From Paracentrotus lividus (Eukaryota; Echinodermata; Echinoidea; Camarodonta; Echinidae), in the NCBI GenBank assembly GCA_940671915.1, contig CALNVZ010003433.1, positions 29,713,577-29,777,576 on the forward strand: a stretch of DNA of 64,000 nucleotides, given 5' to 3'. This document shows positions 1-11,175 of this stretch, piece after piece (positions within the stretch are counted from its first letter, which is position 1; every line of letters begins with the position of its first letter). Position numbers and translations under genes: made by a program. The notes under the pieces are model-generated. The model saw nothing but the letters and a program-made list of their open reading frames with translations, had not been told where the DNA came from and did not search any database.

Positions 1-315
1 TTTCCACCACTCGAAATCCTTAGGACTTTTGATATGTTGTAGAGGAGACTTTACTGATCAAGATACATGTTTCAGATTTTCTGTTGCAATGAGTGTGAGG
101 TTGAACCATATATTGACTGTACTATTTAGGTTCTTATCATTTTAATAAGGATTTCCTCATAAAACTAAAAGGGGGGGGGGAAAGGATTAGATTTTCCAAG
201 TCCCTCGATTCAGAAGACTCTGAAATGTAAGAAAAATAAATATATCTTATATATCACAAGCCGATGCCGAAAGAGAATGGAACGGAGAGCCGCCATTGCC
301 CGAAAATAGGTAGTA
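1..315. other. Unassigned AT-rich DNA
   Basis: No gene or recognisable element is visible here. There is a short poly-G run near 171-180 and otherwise AT-rich non-coding sequence. Confidence 0.6.
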
Positions 316-542
316 GGATGGGGGGTTGGGTGTCCGGACGCTTAACAAAAATAAAGCTTGGTTTTTTGTCTCAGGATTTAGCCAAAAATGTGCATTGAAT
401 ACTGCTTTTCATCATCAATATTTGTTCTTCACAATATTTTCTAACATTTTGTGCTAAAAAACTACAAAGACATTGCTTGAAAAGCTTTTCAAATGGTTGT
501 TGAAAATTGAGTGTCCGGATACCCAACCTGTCCGGACATGAC
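316..542. repeat. Dispersed repeat R1, copy 1
   Basis: The stretch begins GGATGGGGGGTTGGGTGTCC, runs through CTTAACAAAAATAAA and ends GGATACCCAACCTGTCCGGA. The same order of blocks (GGxTGGG, GCTTAACAAAA, ATTTTGCxAAA, ACCCAACCTGT) recurs in the same orientation at about 62439-62662 and 63230-63451. No coding potential is visible. Its class is unknown. Confidence 0.65.
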
Positions 543-874
543 ACCCAATAACTGGGTATACTATACACTGCATGAGGCAGTAAACAGTGTTCACCTGTTC
601 TAGGCGTCATGACCCTATACATTTTGAGCTGCATACTCGCTCGATGTTATCTTCTGTACTGCATGAACGCACAAAGCTAGTCTTACTTCTTTTCCGCTCT
701 ATATTCTTTGGGTATCGAGTTTTGGGACGAATGTTTGTTACCATCATTGCTTTTTTACTTTTTCCACTTTGCTCAACAGATCGGTTAGGGCTCACTTAAA
801 GCAGGGGATCGTCATATTCAGAAGTCGTAAAATAGGACTGTTTGGATGTAATCTTGCCATTTTCAATGAAAGTA
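543..874. other. Unassigned non-coding DNA
   Basis: Only short chance reading frames on both strands; no domain, splice signal pair or repeat could be recognised. Confidence 0.5.
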
Positions 875-1378
875 TTAAAGGGGAAGTTCACCCTGGAATT
901 TTATTGGTCTTAAAAACTGAAGAAAAATAATAGAAAAATATTAGTGAAAGTTTAAAGAAAATCGACCAAAAAATAGCGAAGTTATGAATATTTAAAGTTT
1001 CGATTGTGTGACGTCACGTGCGAGCAGCTCTCCCATTGGTTGTGTATGTAAATTCCATAAATTTGTCTTTTTGTCATGGTTCTTGATAAAGGAATGGGTC
1101 GATTTGATATAGTCATGTATATGAACATATGTTTGATGATATATCGCCCGCATAGGTGACATAATTAATTTCTTTTGAAAAAAATGACATTTTATGGAAT
1201 TTACACTACATAACACGTAGGAGATCTGCTCGCATGTGACGTCACAGAATCAAAACTTTGAATATTCATAACTTCATAATTTTTTGGTCGATTTTCTCCA
1301 AACCTTCACTCATATTTTTCTTTTATTTTTCTTCATTTTTTAAGACCAATAAAATTCCAGGGTGAACTTCCCCTTTAA
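875..1378. mobile_element. TTAA-flanked palindromic MITE (piggyBac-like target)
   Basis: The element starts AGGGGAAGTTCACCCTGG after TTAA (875-878) and ends with the reverse complement followed by TTAA (1375-1378). The inverted arms are about 190 bp and near-identical, with roughly 120 bp between them. A TTAA target duplication is typical of piggyBac and Kolobok elements. Each arm carries TGACGTCA (1009-1016 and 1237-1244), a perfect CRE/ATF-type palindrome. The element has no coding capacity. Confidence 0.85.
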
Positions 1379-1722
1379 CTATCATATTTTGCCGATCGAT
1401 CGCTCGTCTATGGTGTCTTTTAGAAAACAAAAAAAAAAGTGTTTCACAGTAAAAAAGAACAAACAAAAACAAAACAGTTCCAACGTCGGAACAACTTTTC
1501 ACGATACATCAAATATAGTCAATATTTAAAAACTACAGTCAAAGATGGCATCACAGCAAATTCATCCCCAAAAAGAAAGAGAGAGGAGAGAGAGAGGCGG
1601 GGGAGGGACGGAGGAGAGAGTGAAAAAGGGCCGTCATAAATAAAAACACGATACCACCCCCCCCCCCAAAAAAAAAAAAAAAAAAAAAAATAACATAAAA
1701 TAAGAAATAAATAAAAAATAAA

Positions 1723-1754
<32 letters not shown>

Positions 1755-2111
1755 TAAGAATAATATTTTTTTTTTAAATGAATGAAAAATAATAAAATGA
1801 AAAAAAAATAAATAAATAAATAACTAAATAAATAGAATGAAGAGAGAGAGAGATGGAGAGAAAGAGAAAGGGCGTCATAAAAAAAAAATGATACATGTTC
1901 TAGAGCAGGTGGAGAGGAAGGAGAGAGAGAGAGAAATAAATGGAAATTGTATTAAAGGGAGTATGGAAAGCCGGAATATAGAAAAAGAAACCCATCCAGT
2001 AAAATCATGATCTTTCAAAATTAATAAATATTACGTTATAAGAAAAATCAAATAAACTAAATGGAAAATTGTTCTGCCAATGGAATAAACAGAAGAAGCC
2101 AGCAAAAATGT
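1379..2111. repeat. Low-complexity tract: poly-A, (TAA)n and GA-rich DNA
   Basis: Contains a long A run near 1670-1690, a TAA/AAT microsatellite near 1718-1752, AAATA-type repeats near 1805-1830 and several GAGA purine tracts (1570-1625, 1840-1870, 1919-1935). Reading frames here are compositional artefacts. Confidence 0.85.
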
Positions 2112-3052
2112 AATAGGGCAAGTCCACGCTATTTGTTCCCGAGATGGTGATTTTCGACTTTTTGACCATTTTTGTGTCGAGTGTGTCAGTGGGTTTGTAA
2201 AGGTATACATAATGTGTCATATATCACCATAAAGGATATGAAATGAACTTAATGCAAATGAGGTCAAAAGGTCATTTAAAGGTCATATGACGTCACAAGG
2301 CTCATTAGTATTCATGAAAAAAATATAAAATGCATTAAAAATGCTATTTTGAACCATTAAAAAAAAAATGTTTGTCATAGGAGTACAACCAAAAAGTCAG
2401 TATTTTCTGTTTTTATATTTTCTTGGCTAACTCTGGTGAAAATATTACGAACCTAGTACATAGCTTTCCTTATTTTTTAGACTTAAAATATTCAGGTCTC
2501 AGAAAAAGTCTCACAAAAGTTACTGAGCAGATGTAAAATCATACATTTTTATTACCCACCCTCCCCGCCTTTAGAAATGAAACAAAATAAGTTTTTCTTA
2601 CATTTGTGTTTTGTATTATGTTTCTTTTATTTTATCAGAGAGATTTTTTAACAAAAGATGTTGCTACGCCTTGGCTACACCAATTGTTTAAATAAAAAAT
2701 ATTACAGGGAATAATTGTCGTGTGTGTTAATGTCCCGTTTGTTACCTGACATAGTTTTTAAAACTTGACCTTTGCCAGAAAACTCGAAGTTGTATTAACG
2801 TTAAAATATGTCCTTACAATGTTTATTACATGTTCAAGAGGATATGACTCTGCAAATTTAGATCTACCTTTTTAACTCAGAGTTATATGTGAACAAAGTC
2901 CAAATTTGAAAACACCATTTTTTGCGGTCCCGTTTGTTACCGACGAATAATTGATCATAAATTAATTATGAATTGAGTTATTACAACTATTTTGTATGTT
3001 TTTGTTGAACATTCTTAGTACCTTCAGGAATATACCAAAGGATTGAAATTTC

Positions 3053-3481
3053 GAAGGTAGATGCTTGCATGGTGGATTCGAATTATAGGAATACGATGAT
3101 GAGGTTTACGGTTCACCATGTGGTTAGTCCTGAAAAGGACTGTTTGAGAAAGTAGAAGAGGAAATGAAGAGTTACAGAAAGTAGAAAATTGATAGGCGAG
3201 ATAGAGAGTAGAAAGTAGAATTAGAGGTAATCTTTCGTGATTTAGACCTGAAAAGGACTGTAAACCAGTGGAGAAGACGAGATGCGAGGAAGGCTTGAGT
3301 AGTGGTAGAGAGTGCTCGACGTTTTCAGGACTAAATCACGAAAGATTACCTCTAATTCTACTTTCTACTCTCTATCTCGCCTATCAATTTTCTACTTTCT
3401 GTAACTCTTCATTTCCTCTTCTACTTTCTCAAACAGTCCTTTTCAGGACTAACCACATGGTGAACCGTAAACCTCATCATC
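3053..3481. mobile_element. Hairpin insertion with histone-type 3' processing signals
   Basis: Two nearly identical inverted arms (3094-3255 and 3321-3482, about 162 bp each) surround a 65-bp loop. The insertion is bounded by a 13-bp direct repeat GGATTGAAATTTC (3040-3052 and 3482-3494), which looks like a target-site duplication made inside element A. Both arms contain AGTCCTTTTCAGGACT, which folds as a 6-bp stem with a TTTC loop, and CACGAAAGATT, close to the CAAGAAAGA histone downstream element. No histone coding sequence is present. The 13-bp duplication length would fit target-primed insertion better than most cut-and-paste transposases, but the mechanism is unknown. Confidence 0.7.
3435..3450 (+). 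other. Histone-like 3' stem-loop
   Basis: AGTCCT-TTTC-AGGACT forms a perfect 6-bp stem and 4-base loop. Metazoan replication-dependent histone mRNAs end in a stem-loop with the pattern GGYYYT-TTTC-ARRRCC followed by ACCA; here the first pair is A-T, and AACCACA follows. A mirror copy lies at 3126-3141 on the other strand, and a diverged copy (AGTCCTTTTCAGGTCT) on the minus strand near 3245-3260. Confidence 0.55.
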
Positions 3482-3578
3482 GGATTGAAATTTCATTTCA
3501 GATTTTTCAAACAAGCCCTATTTTTGGCTCTGAATGTCCCGTTTGTTACCGCGCAAAATAGCTTGGACTTGCCCAATA

Positions 3579-4084
3579 GTAATTAAATAGACCGCATATC
3601 ACTTTCATAATTGTATAAGTAAAATATCATAATTTTGTTTTTCATACCTAAGTTACTTTTTTGAAAAGGAATGGCTTCAATTCAACAGATAAAAGATGAG
3701 AAAAATACTAAGGGGCCAAATACGGAACGGAAAAGAAAAACGGAAGAAAAACTATGAGAGGAAAGAGAATGAAAGAAGAAAAGGAAAAAATAGGTGGCTT
3801 ATATTTGAAATGATTGGTGATGAATACCACAGCGGAAACTGCACAGTCGCTCAGCATCGTGGTCAAGCTTCATCGAAAGGCCAACCCAAAGCGAAGAGGA
3901 AAAGGAGAGGGTCAGCAAAAAAAAAGTGAGTGATACAAAAGTTTTCGGTAAAACGTGAGCTTGGAAAGTGCATATTTCAAAATGAATAGCTCTTATATAC
4001 ATTTCATGATGGTTGGAGAGGTAGTCGGAAAGAAAAAGTTTAAATGAAAGCCCGGAACAGGCGTACGAAGGATTCGAACAAAAA
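3579..4084 (+). other. Purine-rich leader, possible LINE 5' region or ORF1 remnant
   Basis: A lysine/arginine-rich frame at 3696-3929 (77 codons) ends in a basic tail (KRKRRGSAKKK). It sits directly upstream of the LINE endonuclease. It may be the degraded C-terminal end of a LINE ORF1, but the composition is simple enough to be chance. Confidence 0.3.
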
Positions 4085-7000
4085 ATGAGTGAGTTAAAGG
4101 GCACATCCCTTTTATCCCTTAATGTAAGAGGGATAAGGAATAAAGAAAAGAGAAGATTGCTGTTTCATTTCTTAGAGAAGAAAAATATAGATATTATATT
4201 CTTACAAAAAACGTTTCTAACTGAAGATATATGGACACGGTTAAAAAAGAAAAAACTGGGATCATTTTCCATTCATATGGAAGTAATCATAGCAGAGGTG
4301 TTTCTGTGCTAGTGAAAACGAACACTCAAATACATGTTAACTTGATACACTCACAGTGGATGGAAGGATATTGATATCCAGTGCTGAAGTAAATAGTAAG
4401 AAAATAATTCTAGTAAATATATATGCCCTACTGATAAGAAAAATAAAGAATTGTTTTTTTCAAAGCTAGAAAAGATTATCAGTGAGTACGATAAAAAATG
4501 CTCTGGTTCACGTTTTTTAATCATTGAGGTGATTTTACTGTGTTAACAACACGCATGGACGTGATAGGAAATAAACAGTATACAAGAGGCCAAAGAGTTA
4601 TATGCAGTTGGTTAAAAAGTTTAAGATGGTTGATGTATCGGAGAAAAATAAACAAATTAAAAAACAATATACGTATAGAAGTAAACATTTGGAATATGTC
4701 ATCGAGAATAGATTTTTGGCTTGTTCAAGATGAGTTTGTAGATTATGTTTAAATATGTCCATTAAACCAGTATCGATGTGTCCAGATCATTGTGCTATAA
4801 CTATGACAAATATTTATCACAGCAAAACCCGTGGATCTCTTATTGGAAAATGAATAACTCACTTCTAAAAATAGCGATTACAAAGCAGGTATTATAAATA
4901 TTATAATCATACTTAAAATGAATTTGAATCAAAACTAAACCCTCAATATACTTGGGACCTATGTAAACTAAGAGTAAAAAAATAAACTATATCTTTTGCT
5001 AAGAGCTAAGAAAGCTGAGAAGGAAGAATTAATTTCATTGGAAAAAGACTGCAGATTTATACGAAAGACTTTGTGCAGGTAATTCAGAAATCGAAGAACG
5101 GATGATAAGCGTTCAGAGGAAAATTAACATGCACTATAAGAAGCAATGTGATGGTGCAAAAGTTAGGTCTAGAGTAACACATTTTGAAGAAAGCGAAAGC
5201 AATTCTTCATATTTTCTAACTTAGAACATAGAAATGTATTAAAATCTGTTATAGGAATAAAGATAGGAAGAAAGTATAACTGATAATAACAAAATTATGA
5301 AATCTGTAGAAAGTTTTATTCTTCAATATACACAACAAGAAATCCTAATAGAATGAATATTGAAGAAATAAATAATCCTCGTTTATCTAGTAACAATGCT
5401 GACAAATGTGAAGGAATGCTCTCAATTGAAGAGGCCACAAAGGCCTTAAAGGGAATGAGTATCAATAAAACCCCGGTATTGACGGGTTAACTGTAGATTT
5501 TTTAAGGAATTTTGGGTACACATACAAAGATATTGTTTTACATAGCTTAAATGAAGGCTATAGAACAGGTAAGCTTAGTTATTTGCAAAGAAAGGGCATT
5601 GTCACTTTATTATTTAAAGGTGGTGACTCCTGGAATTAGGTAATTGGCGACCAATTACATTACTTAATACTGATTATAAAATACTTGCAACAGTTCTTGC
5701 AAATAGGCTCCAAAAGATTTTAACTCATTTAATTAATGAAGACCAAGTAGGTTATATCAAGGCAGGAGTGGTATTGTAATTGCCAGAATAATTCAAGATA
5801 TTATAGATTATAGCGTGTTTAATGAGACTGACGGTGCAATTATATTGCCGATTTTCAAAAAGCCTTTGATACGTTAGAATGGAACTTTATTGATGTTTGT
5901 TTAAAGGTATATGGCTTCAAAGATAGCTTTAGGAAATGGATTCCATAATATATAATGATCCTCATCTTAGTATATTAGTGAATGGTTGGTTAACCAGAGA
6001 CATAAAACCCTCTAGAGGTATAAGACGGGCTGTCCATTATCTGCATTATTATTTATACTTAGCATTGAAACCCTTGCAAACCAGATAAGACAAAATTACA
6101 ACATTAAAGGATTGAATATTGGTCCTAAACTTTTAAAACACTGCAGCTAGCTGATGATATGACTTTATTCGTTAGTACAGTCACGTCAGGTACACACAGC
6201 AATTGATATTATTAAAAAAAATTGAATCGTATTCAGGAATTCATTTAAATGAAAATAAGACAAAAGCCCTTTGGTTGGAAAAAGAAATCCAAGCAATAAT
6301 ATTGGAAAATATGTTATGGGAGGATGTATATGTTAAGTCACTCGGTATTTATTTTTGCAACAGTAAACAAGTCAGTTTAGAAATGAATTGGTCTGAACAA
6401 AGAATTTTAAAAATTAAAACAGTTGTTAGATGTATGGAAACAGAGAAACAAATAATGATATTAAAATCTTTGGTAATATCGAAAATCACTTATACAACGC
6501 AAGTTCTTTCTTGTCCAAAAGAAATAGTAAAAGAGCTCGATAAATTTTTTTTCAATTTTCTATGGAATGGACGACCTGCAAGGTTAAGCGGACCAATATA
6601 CTTAATAAAAAGAAAAGGTGCTTAGATATGATAGATGTTGAAAAACAAAGTTGCATCGTTAAATTTAAACTGGTTTTGTAAAATATTTAAATGATGAACT
6701 AAATCCTGGATGTAAATGTTCTTCGACTATTGTTTCAGCAACTAGGTGGCATAAACGTTATCATGAATTGTAAATATAATACTAAAAATACAAATTTTCT
6801 AGAAAACAAAATGCCTTATTTCTACTATAATTTAATTATGACTCTTTCATGTTAAAAAACTAAACTACACAAGAAATGTTCGAGTAGGAACAGCTTACCA
6901 ATTATCGAAGAAGAATGATTTGGTTGAATAAAAATGTCTTGTACAAAGGGAAAATGTTATTCTATAAGACTGGATAAACTCTGGTATTTTGTTTTTAGGA

Positions 7001-7840
7001 GATTTAATGGATGGTAAAGGTTTTCTACAGTATATGAGATTGGATAAAAATAGAAGATAAGGATGGAAGGTGGTATAGCCAATATGCATGTATTAGAAAA
7101 GCGATACAATCATGTTAGAAATTTGTTAGATTTTACTAATACACAAGTGGAGCAAAAACAAGTATACAAAGTTAGATCTGATGTAATTGTATATAGTGAA
7201 TAAAATTAGTTGATGATTTTGTTCTTTACGAATTAACAGTTAAAAAAATATATAATGAATTAATCAAGATAAAAAACGAAGACTCCCGAGCAGAGGATTT
7301 CTGGTGTCAAACCTTGGTTTTTGAACATATTCCCACATGGCCAGATGTTTGCTATTTAAGTAGAATATATAAAGGATTATTTTGATTGATTTTAATTTCA
7401 AATTCATGTACAATATCTTGGCAATACCAACTAACCTGTTCAAATGGAATGTATGATAAATGTTATTATTGTAATCAATAGGTGATTGCACTCATATGTT
7501 CTTTCTTGTAACAGAGTGATACTATTTTGGAAAGAAGTGGAAAAGATTGTACAGAAATATTTTAGGCCGAATTTTCATTTTAAATCATGTCACATATTGT
7601 CAGGAATTCATTCAGTTCAAAAAAGGAAAGGATATAGATATTATTTTGAACTATGGTCTGTTTACAATCTACAAAAGCTTTGCTGGAGAAGAGAATAGGA
7701 AAGAAAGACACAAAGGCTCATTAATATCTTGTTTTATCTTTTGAATTATCGTGTACTTATTGAAGAGAATGTTAAATCAAGAACACCTTGGTATTTTTCC
7801 TTCCAGAAATGGAGAAAGATGTTAAAACTATGATTGTGTA
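4085..7840 (+). pseudogene. Non-LTR retrotransposon ORF2 (L1/Tx1 type), frameshifted
   Basis: A LINE ORF2 lies in order on the + strand across all three frames. The APE-type endonuclease opens at 4085 with SLLSLNVRGIRNKEKRR and DIIFLQKTF (family pattern LNVRGLR...DIIfLQET). The reverse transcriptase follows: NKTPGIDG near 5465, NWRPITLLNTDYKILA near 5640, DFQKAFDTLEW near 5855, [14 protein letters not shown] near 6020 and the catalytic LADDMTLF near 6150. A long open piece (6203-6625) covers the thumb and connection region. Near the 3' end a C-x2-C...H...C-like region and FWKEVEKIVQKYF (about 7470-7560) resemble the C-terminal zinc-like part of L1/Tx1 ORF2. Most breaks are single-base deletions between otherwise well-kept blocks, so the element is either young and inactivated or affected by assembly indels. 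Exact element ends were not found. Confidence 0.88.
5430..6625 (+). pseudogene. LINE reverse transcriptase core
   Basis: This part of the LINE carries the conserved RT blocks. Block order and spacing match a normal non-LTR RT: template-grip region NKTPGIDG, fingers motif NWRPITLLN, palm motif A (ADFQKAFDT, containing the first catalytic Asp), motif B (RGIRQGCPLS) and motif C (LADDMTLF, containing the two catalytic Asp). After motif C the frame is open through ESYSGIHLNENKTKALW (typical block D/E) to WNGRPARLSG. Frame changes occur near 5475, 5635, 5765, 5850 and 6135, each explained by one missing base. LADD in place of the more common YADD/FADD is unusual but keeps both aspartates. Confidence 0.88.
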
Positions 7841-9369
7841 TAAATAAAGAAGACCAGAAATGGTTATTTTACAAACAAAACAAAAAAATATTTGAAATGA
7901 TTGGTGGATCAGCAGAGCCTGTAATATGTTGTTTTGTTTTGTTTTGTTTTGGGTTTTTGTGTGTGTGTGTGTGTGATTAATATTAATCCTGAATACGCAA
8001 ATTAGAAAAAATCTTGAAAGAAAATCAAATATTGAATTGCTTGATTGAATTGATTCTATTTCTGCGTTAAAAAAATAAAATAAAGTAAATACATTTACAT
8101 GATAATATTGAATGAACATGAAATAATTAGCAATAATAACATTGTAAAGATATGTACAGAATACGGAATAAACAATTCTCTGAAATAATGAGATTTATAA
8201 TTATGAAACGCACGAGACCACCATCAGGAGCTTCTTTATTTTATGTACAAAATATATAGGAATGAAACTTTAAATTAATCTCTCGGAGGGTAAAGATAGA
8301 GAGAGAGAAGGGAAAAGGAATATAATGGATGGTTGTCATGGTATTGAATCATTTTTATACTCCTTTTTTATTTAAAATTATTAAAAAAAATGGGCGTGCA
8401 TGGGTTGGTAGAAATTATGTGGGGTTTTTTAAATGTCAGATTAAAATTTTAAAATTTAACAAACCATAAAAATAGAGTTACATGTACATGTATGTGCCTC
8501 CCCCTGTGCTGCAAAGGGCTTTGCTGCTAGTAATTTCTTAAAACAAAATATCAAATCACAAAATATTTTTATTCTGAGGCTTATTTTAAAACTGGACATA
8601 GCCGTGGAGTGTTTATGAAAGGGGGCGGGGGGGGGGTAGACTGATGGTATAATACATATTTTACTGAAAAAAGTGGGGGCTGATCCCTCCCCTCCCTTCA
8701 TGGCTCCTGTGCAGGGAATAGAGTCTGGTTAGATATCAGCACCTGGACTTGACTCTTGATTGCAGCAACCAAATAAATCACTTATTGTGGATGTGACATA
8801 CATACATGTACCAAATTATTTCAACATTCATTTAATGAAAAAGGTAATGCCATAACTGCAATGATTGCAGAACTTTAGTTAAAAACCTATACATGTATCT
8901 TGATGGAGTCAATAGACAATGGCTTGAATTAAAGGTTTAAAGCCAAATAGCAGCACCTCAAGTCCTTAACTATTTGACTTGTCCTGTTTCCTTACCCAAC
9001 TTACATCATTCTGAGCAGTGTAGTTTTATAGAATACAGACCCACTTGAATAACTTAACACACTTACAATTTGCTGTAATACCGCAAAACAAAACAGGTCA
9101 TATATATCGTAATTTACACTGGCATATACCCTGTTCTGTTAATAGAAATTTCCAAATTTAGAGTGAAATTACTAAATGTACCTTTAACAATTAAGAAATA
9201 CATTTCTCGGCCATATGATAATGGAGTTCTGGAAAGGACTGTTTGTTAACAAACAGAAATGATATGAATAAACTGCTTTATACATATGTTCAAAAATATG
9301 TATAAAGCACTATATAAAAAGGTATTGAAATTATTATTATTGTAATTGTTTCAAGTTTCAAGGGGTTTT
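7841..9369. other. Unassigned intergenic DNA with a GT microsatellite
   Basis: No gene was recognised. The stretch holds TTTTG repeats followed by a (GT)n run (about 7930-7975), a G-rich run near 8621-8637, and several TACATGTA words common in echinoderm DNA. The LINE 3' untranslated region probably occupies the first few hundred bases. Confidence 0.5.
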
Positions 9370-9780
9370 TGTAGGCCTAATTGGAGGATTGATGTTTCAG
9401 CCATATTGATTTGCAGTCTACAGCCTGAAGAACCAACCCATACCGATTTGTTGTTGTTAAATTATTATTCAAGAGCCCTAGGAAAATCAAACTTGTCATT
9501 TTGCCAATGGGTGTTGTTAAAGTGTATAGAATCTCTATGTGCCGAACTAGTGGCCTTTGTAAAGCGTTTCGTACTGATCTGATTTTCAATGGGGTACAAC
9601 AATAACTTAATACACATATTTTTAGTATTGTTAGCTATATATGGATGAATGGCCCTATTGGAGATTGATGTACAGCCATCTGTATCTCTACATGTATATC
9701 TTTGGGCAACGCATTTCGTATTGTGGTACAACATAACTATTGTACATATTTTCAATGCTATACATGTATGTTCAGCCATA
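9370..9780. repeat. Imperfect direct repeat
   Basis: Blocks around 9376-9600 (GGAGGATTGATGTTTCAGCC, then AAAGCGTTTCGTA, then GGTACAACA) recur in the same order in shorter form at 9651-9750 (GGAGATTGATGTACAGCC, AACGCATTTCGTA, GGTACAACA). The similarity is partial; its origin is not known. Confidence 0.4.
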
Positions 9781-9820
9781 TTGTGAATCTGTCCCCAAAA
9801 GAAGCACCAGTTTTAGATAT

Positions 9821-10600
9821 GGGCAATTCCACGGTTAGTCGCATTACACTTTTAGGTGCCAATTTTGTAACTTGGTGGTACCAGGTTTACAAGAATGAGT
9901 CTTTCTTTAAGGTTTATACTTTGATTTAAACCTGACAACCATAGCTTTAAAATAACAATATAACAAATGTTGCGGGCTCTTTCTTGTGAACGTCACAACG
10001 GTTTAAAAATCGGTTAGTCGCATTACACAAAATGGACAAGGAAAAAATCCACTGGTTACAAAAAAATATTTTGCTCAAATCATAATACTTTTGCCAGTTT
10101 TATTCCTTGCACCTCCTAGCCAACATATCTAAGTGTCAAGTCAGCTATTTAGATTTGGTAAACAATTTAAAGTATTCTTTAAAGATCGATAAACGTCGGT
10201 TAGTCGCATTACGGTTAGTCGCATTACAGTATTTTTTATGTGACTTTTTTTGGTTATTTCACCTCCTTGTCATGAATTAAATGTCATTATTGACCTTTAA
10301 ATACATAAATCTTTCCACCCTTCTCCATTTAGTGAAAGTTTCAAGAAAAAATATCAAAAGAATCTTTTGTAATTTGAATTTTAGTGATTTTTTTTTTCAT
10401 GTAGTCCCACACATTGAATTTTAATGGTGGTTCTAGTTCTCGAGGATGTGAACGAAACTGTAAAATAATTTTTATTGATTTTGAAAGAGTTTTATGAGCC
10501 ATTAACATGTATGGCACTACATAAGTGATAGGTCATAGAATAACCATCAGAGAGACATTTTTAATTTTTGACAAATGTCCTAGTTGGCGTGGAATTGCCC
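9821..10600. mobile_element. Signature-motif element B (TIR GGGCAATTCCACG, motif CGGTTAGTCGCATTAC)
   Basis: The left end GGGCAATTCCACG (9821-9833) is the exact inverse of the right end (10588-10600). Both flanks are ATAT (9817-9820 and 10601-10604), a 4-bp target duplication. The private motif CGGTTAGTCGCATTAC occurs four times in the same orientation (9832, 10011, 10197, 10212), the first fused directly to the terminal repeat. There is no coding sequence. The left breakpoint of the large inverted duplication falls inside it near 10399. Confidence 0.78.
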
Positions 10601-10755
10601 ATATGCTTTGTAATAGCAATAGACAAGTTCATATTCTGAACGGTCTAAAAAAAACTCCCAATGTTACAAACTTTGAGCTATAACCTACAGGTGTAATATT
10701 TGTTTGGTGAGAGTGGCCTAGTTTTCAAATTTTCAGTGAGTTTGAGGGCTCGAGA

Positions 10756-10777
10756 CCCCCCCCCCCCCCCCCCCCCC
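10756..10777. repeat. Poly-C tract
   Basis: An uninterrupted 22-C run. The mirrored copy in the right arm (about 28631-28642) is a much shorter G run. Confidence 0.9.
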
Positions 10778-11175
10778 TCCCACTTTGCAAAGTGCCTAAT
10801 TTCAGAATATAATATCCGCCGTTCCGTGTAACTCGACGCCCATTGCTTAAAATTTCAAATATAGCTAATGAAAAAATATAGTACTTTTTGGCTAGGTACA
10901 TGTACATATTCAAATGGTATAAATCTGAATTTTCATTACCTTTTATCTTCAAACAACCGAGTTACACCACCTCAAAGAGACGACAAATTTGCTCCAAAAA
11001 GTATGTTTTTTGGTAATGATTTTAATATTACTATTTATAGCATGTTCCAAAGTGAGTAGATTCATAAATTTTAGTATGCTGATTTACTTTATACCCATCT
11101 TGTCATATCACATTGGTTCCTGCATTTATGTAAACCGAGCTTGACAATATTTCAAATTGAAAACACCCTCGAAAT

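Larger units (their letters stand above)
2116..3574. mobile_element. Signature-motif element A (TIR GGGCAAGTCCA, motif TGTCCCGTTTGTTACC)
   Basis: The left end GGGCAAGTCCACGCTATTT (2116-2134) matches the reverse complement of the right end (3556-3574) at 18 of 19 bases. The flanks share AATA (2112-2115 and 3575-3578), a possible 4-bp target duplication. A private motif, TGTCCCGTTTGTTACC or a one-base variant, occurs at 2731, 2927 and 3536 in the same orientation, the last copy close to the right terminus. No transposase is encoded. The element is interrupted by a separate insertion at 3053-3481. Confidence 0.7.

Noticed and set aside
1439..1639. Lysine/arginine-rich small protein
   Set aside because: Lies in purine-rich low-complexity DNA and has no domain or conserved context.
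3094..3482. A histone gene
   Set aside because: Only 3' end signals are present; no histone fold coding sequence lies within several kilobases on either strand.
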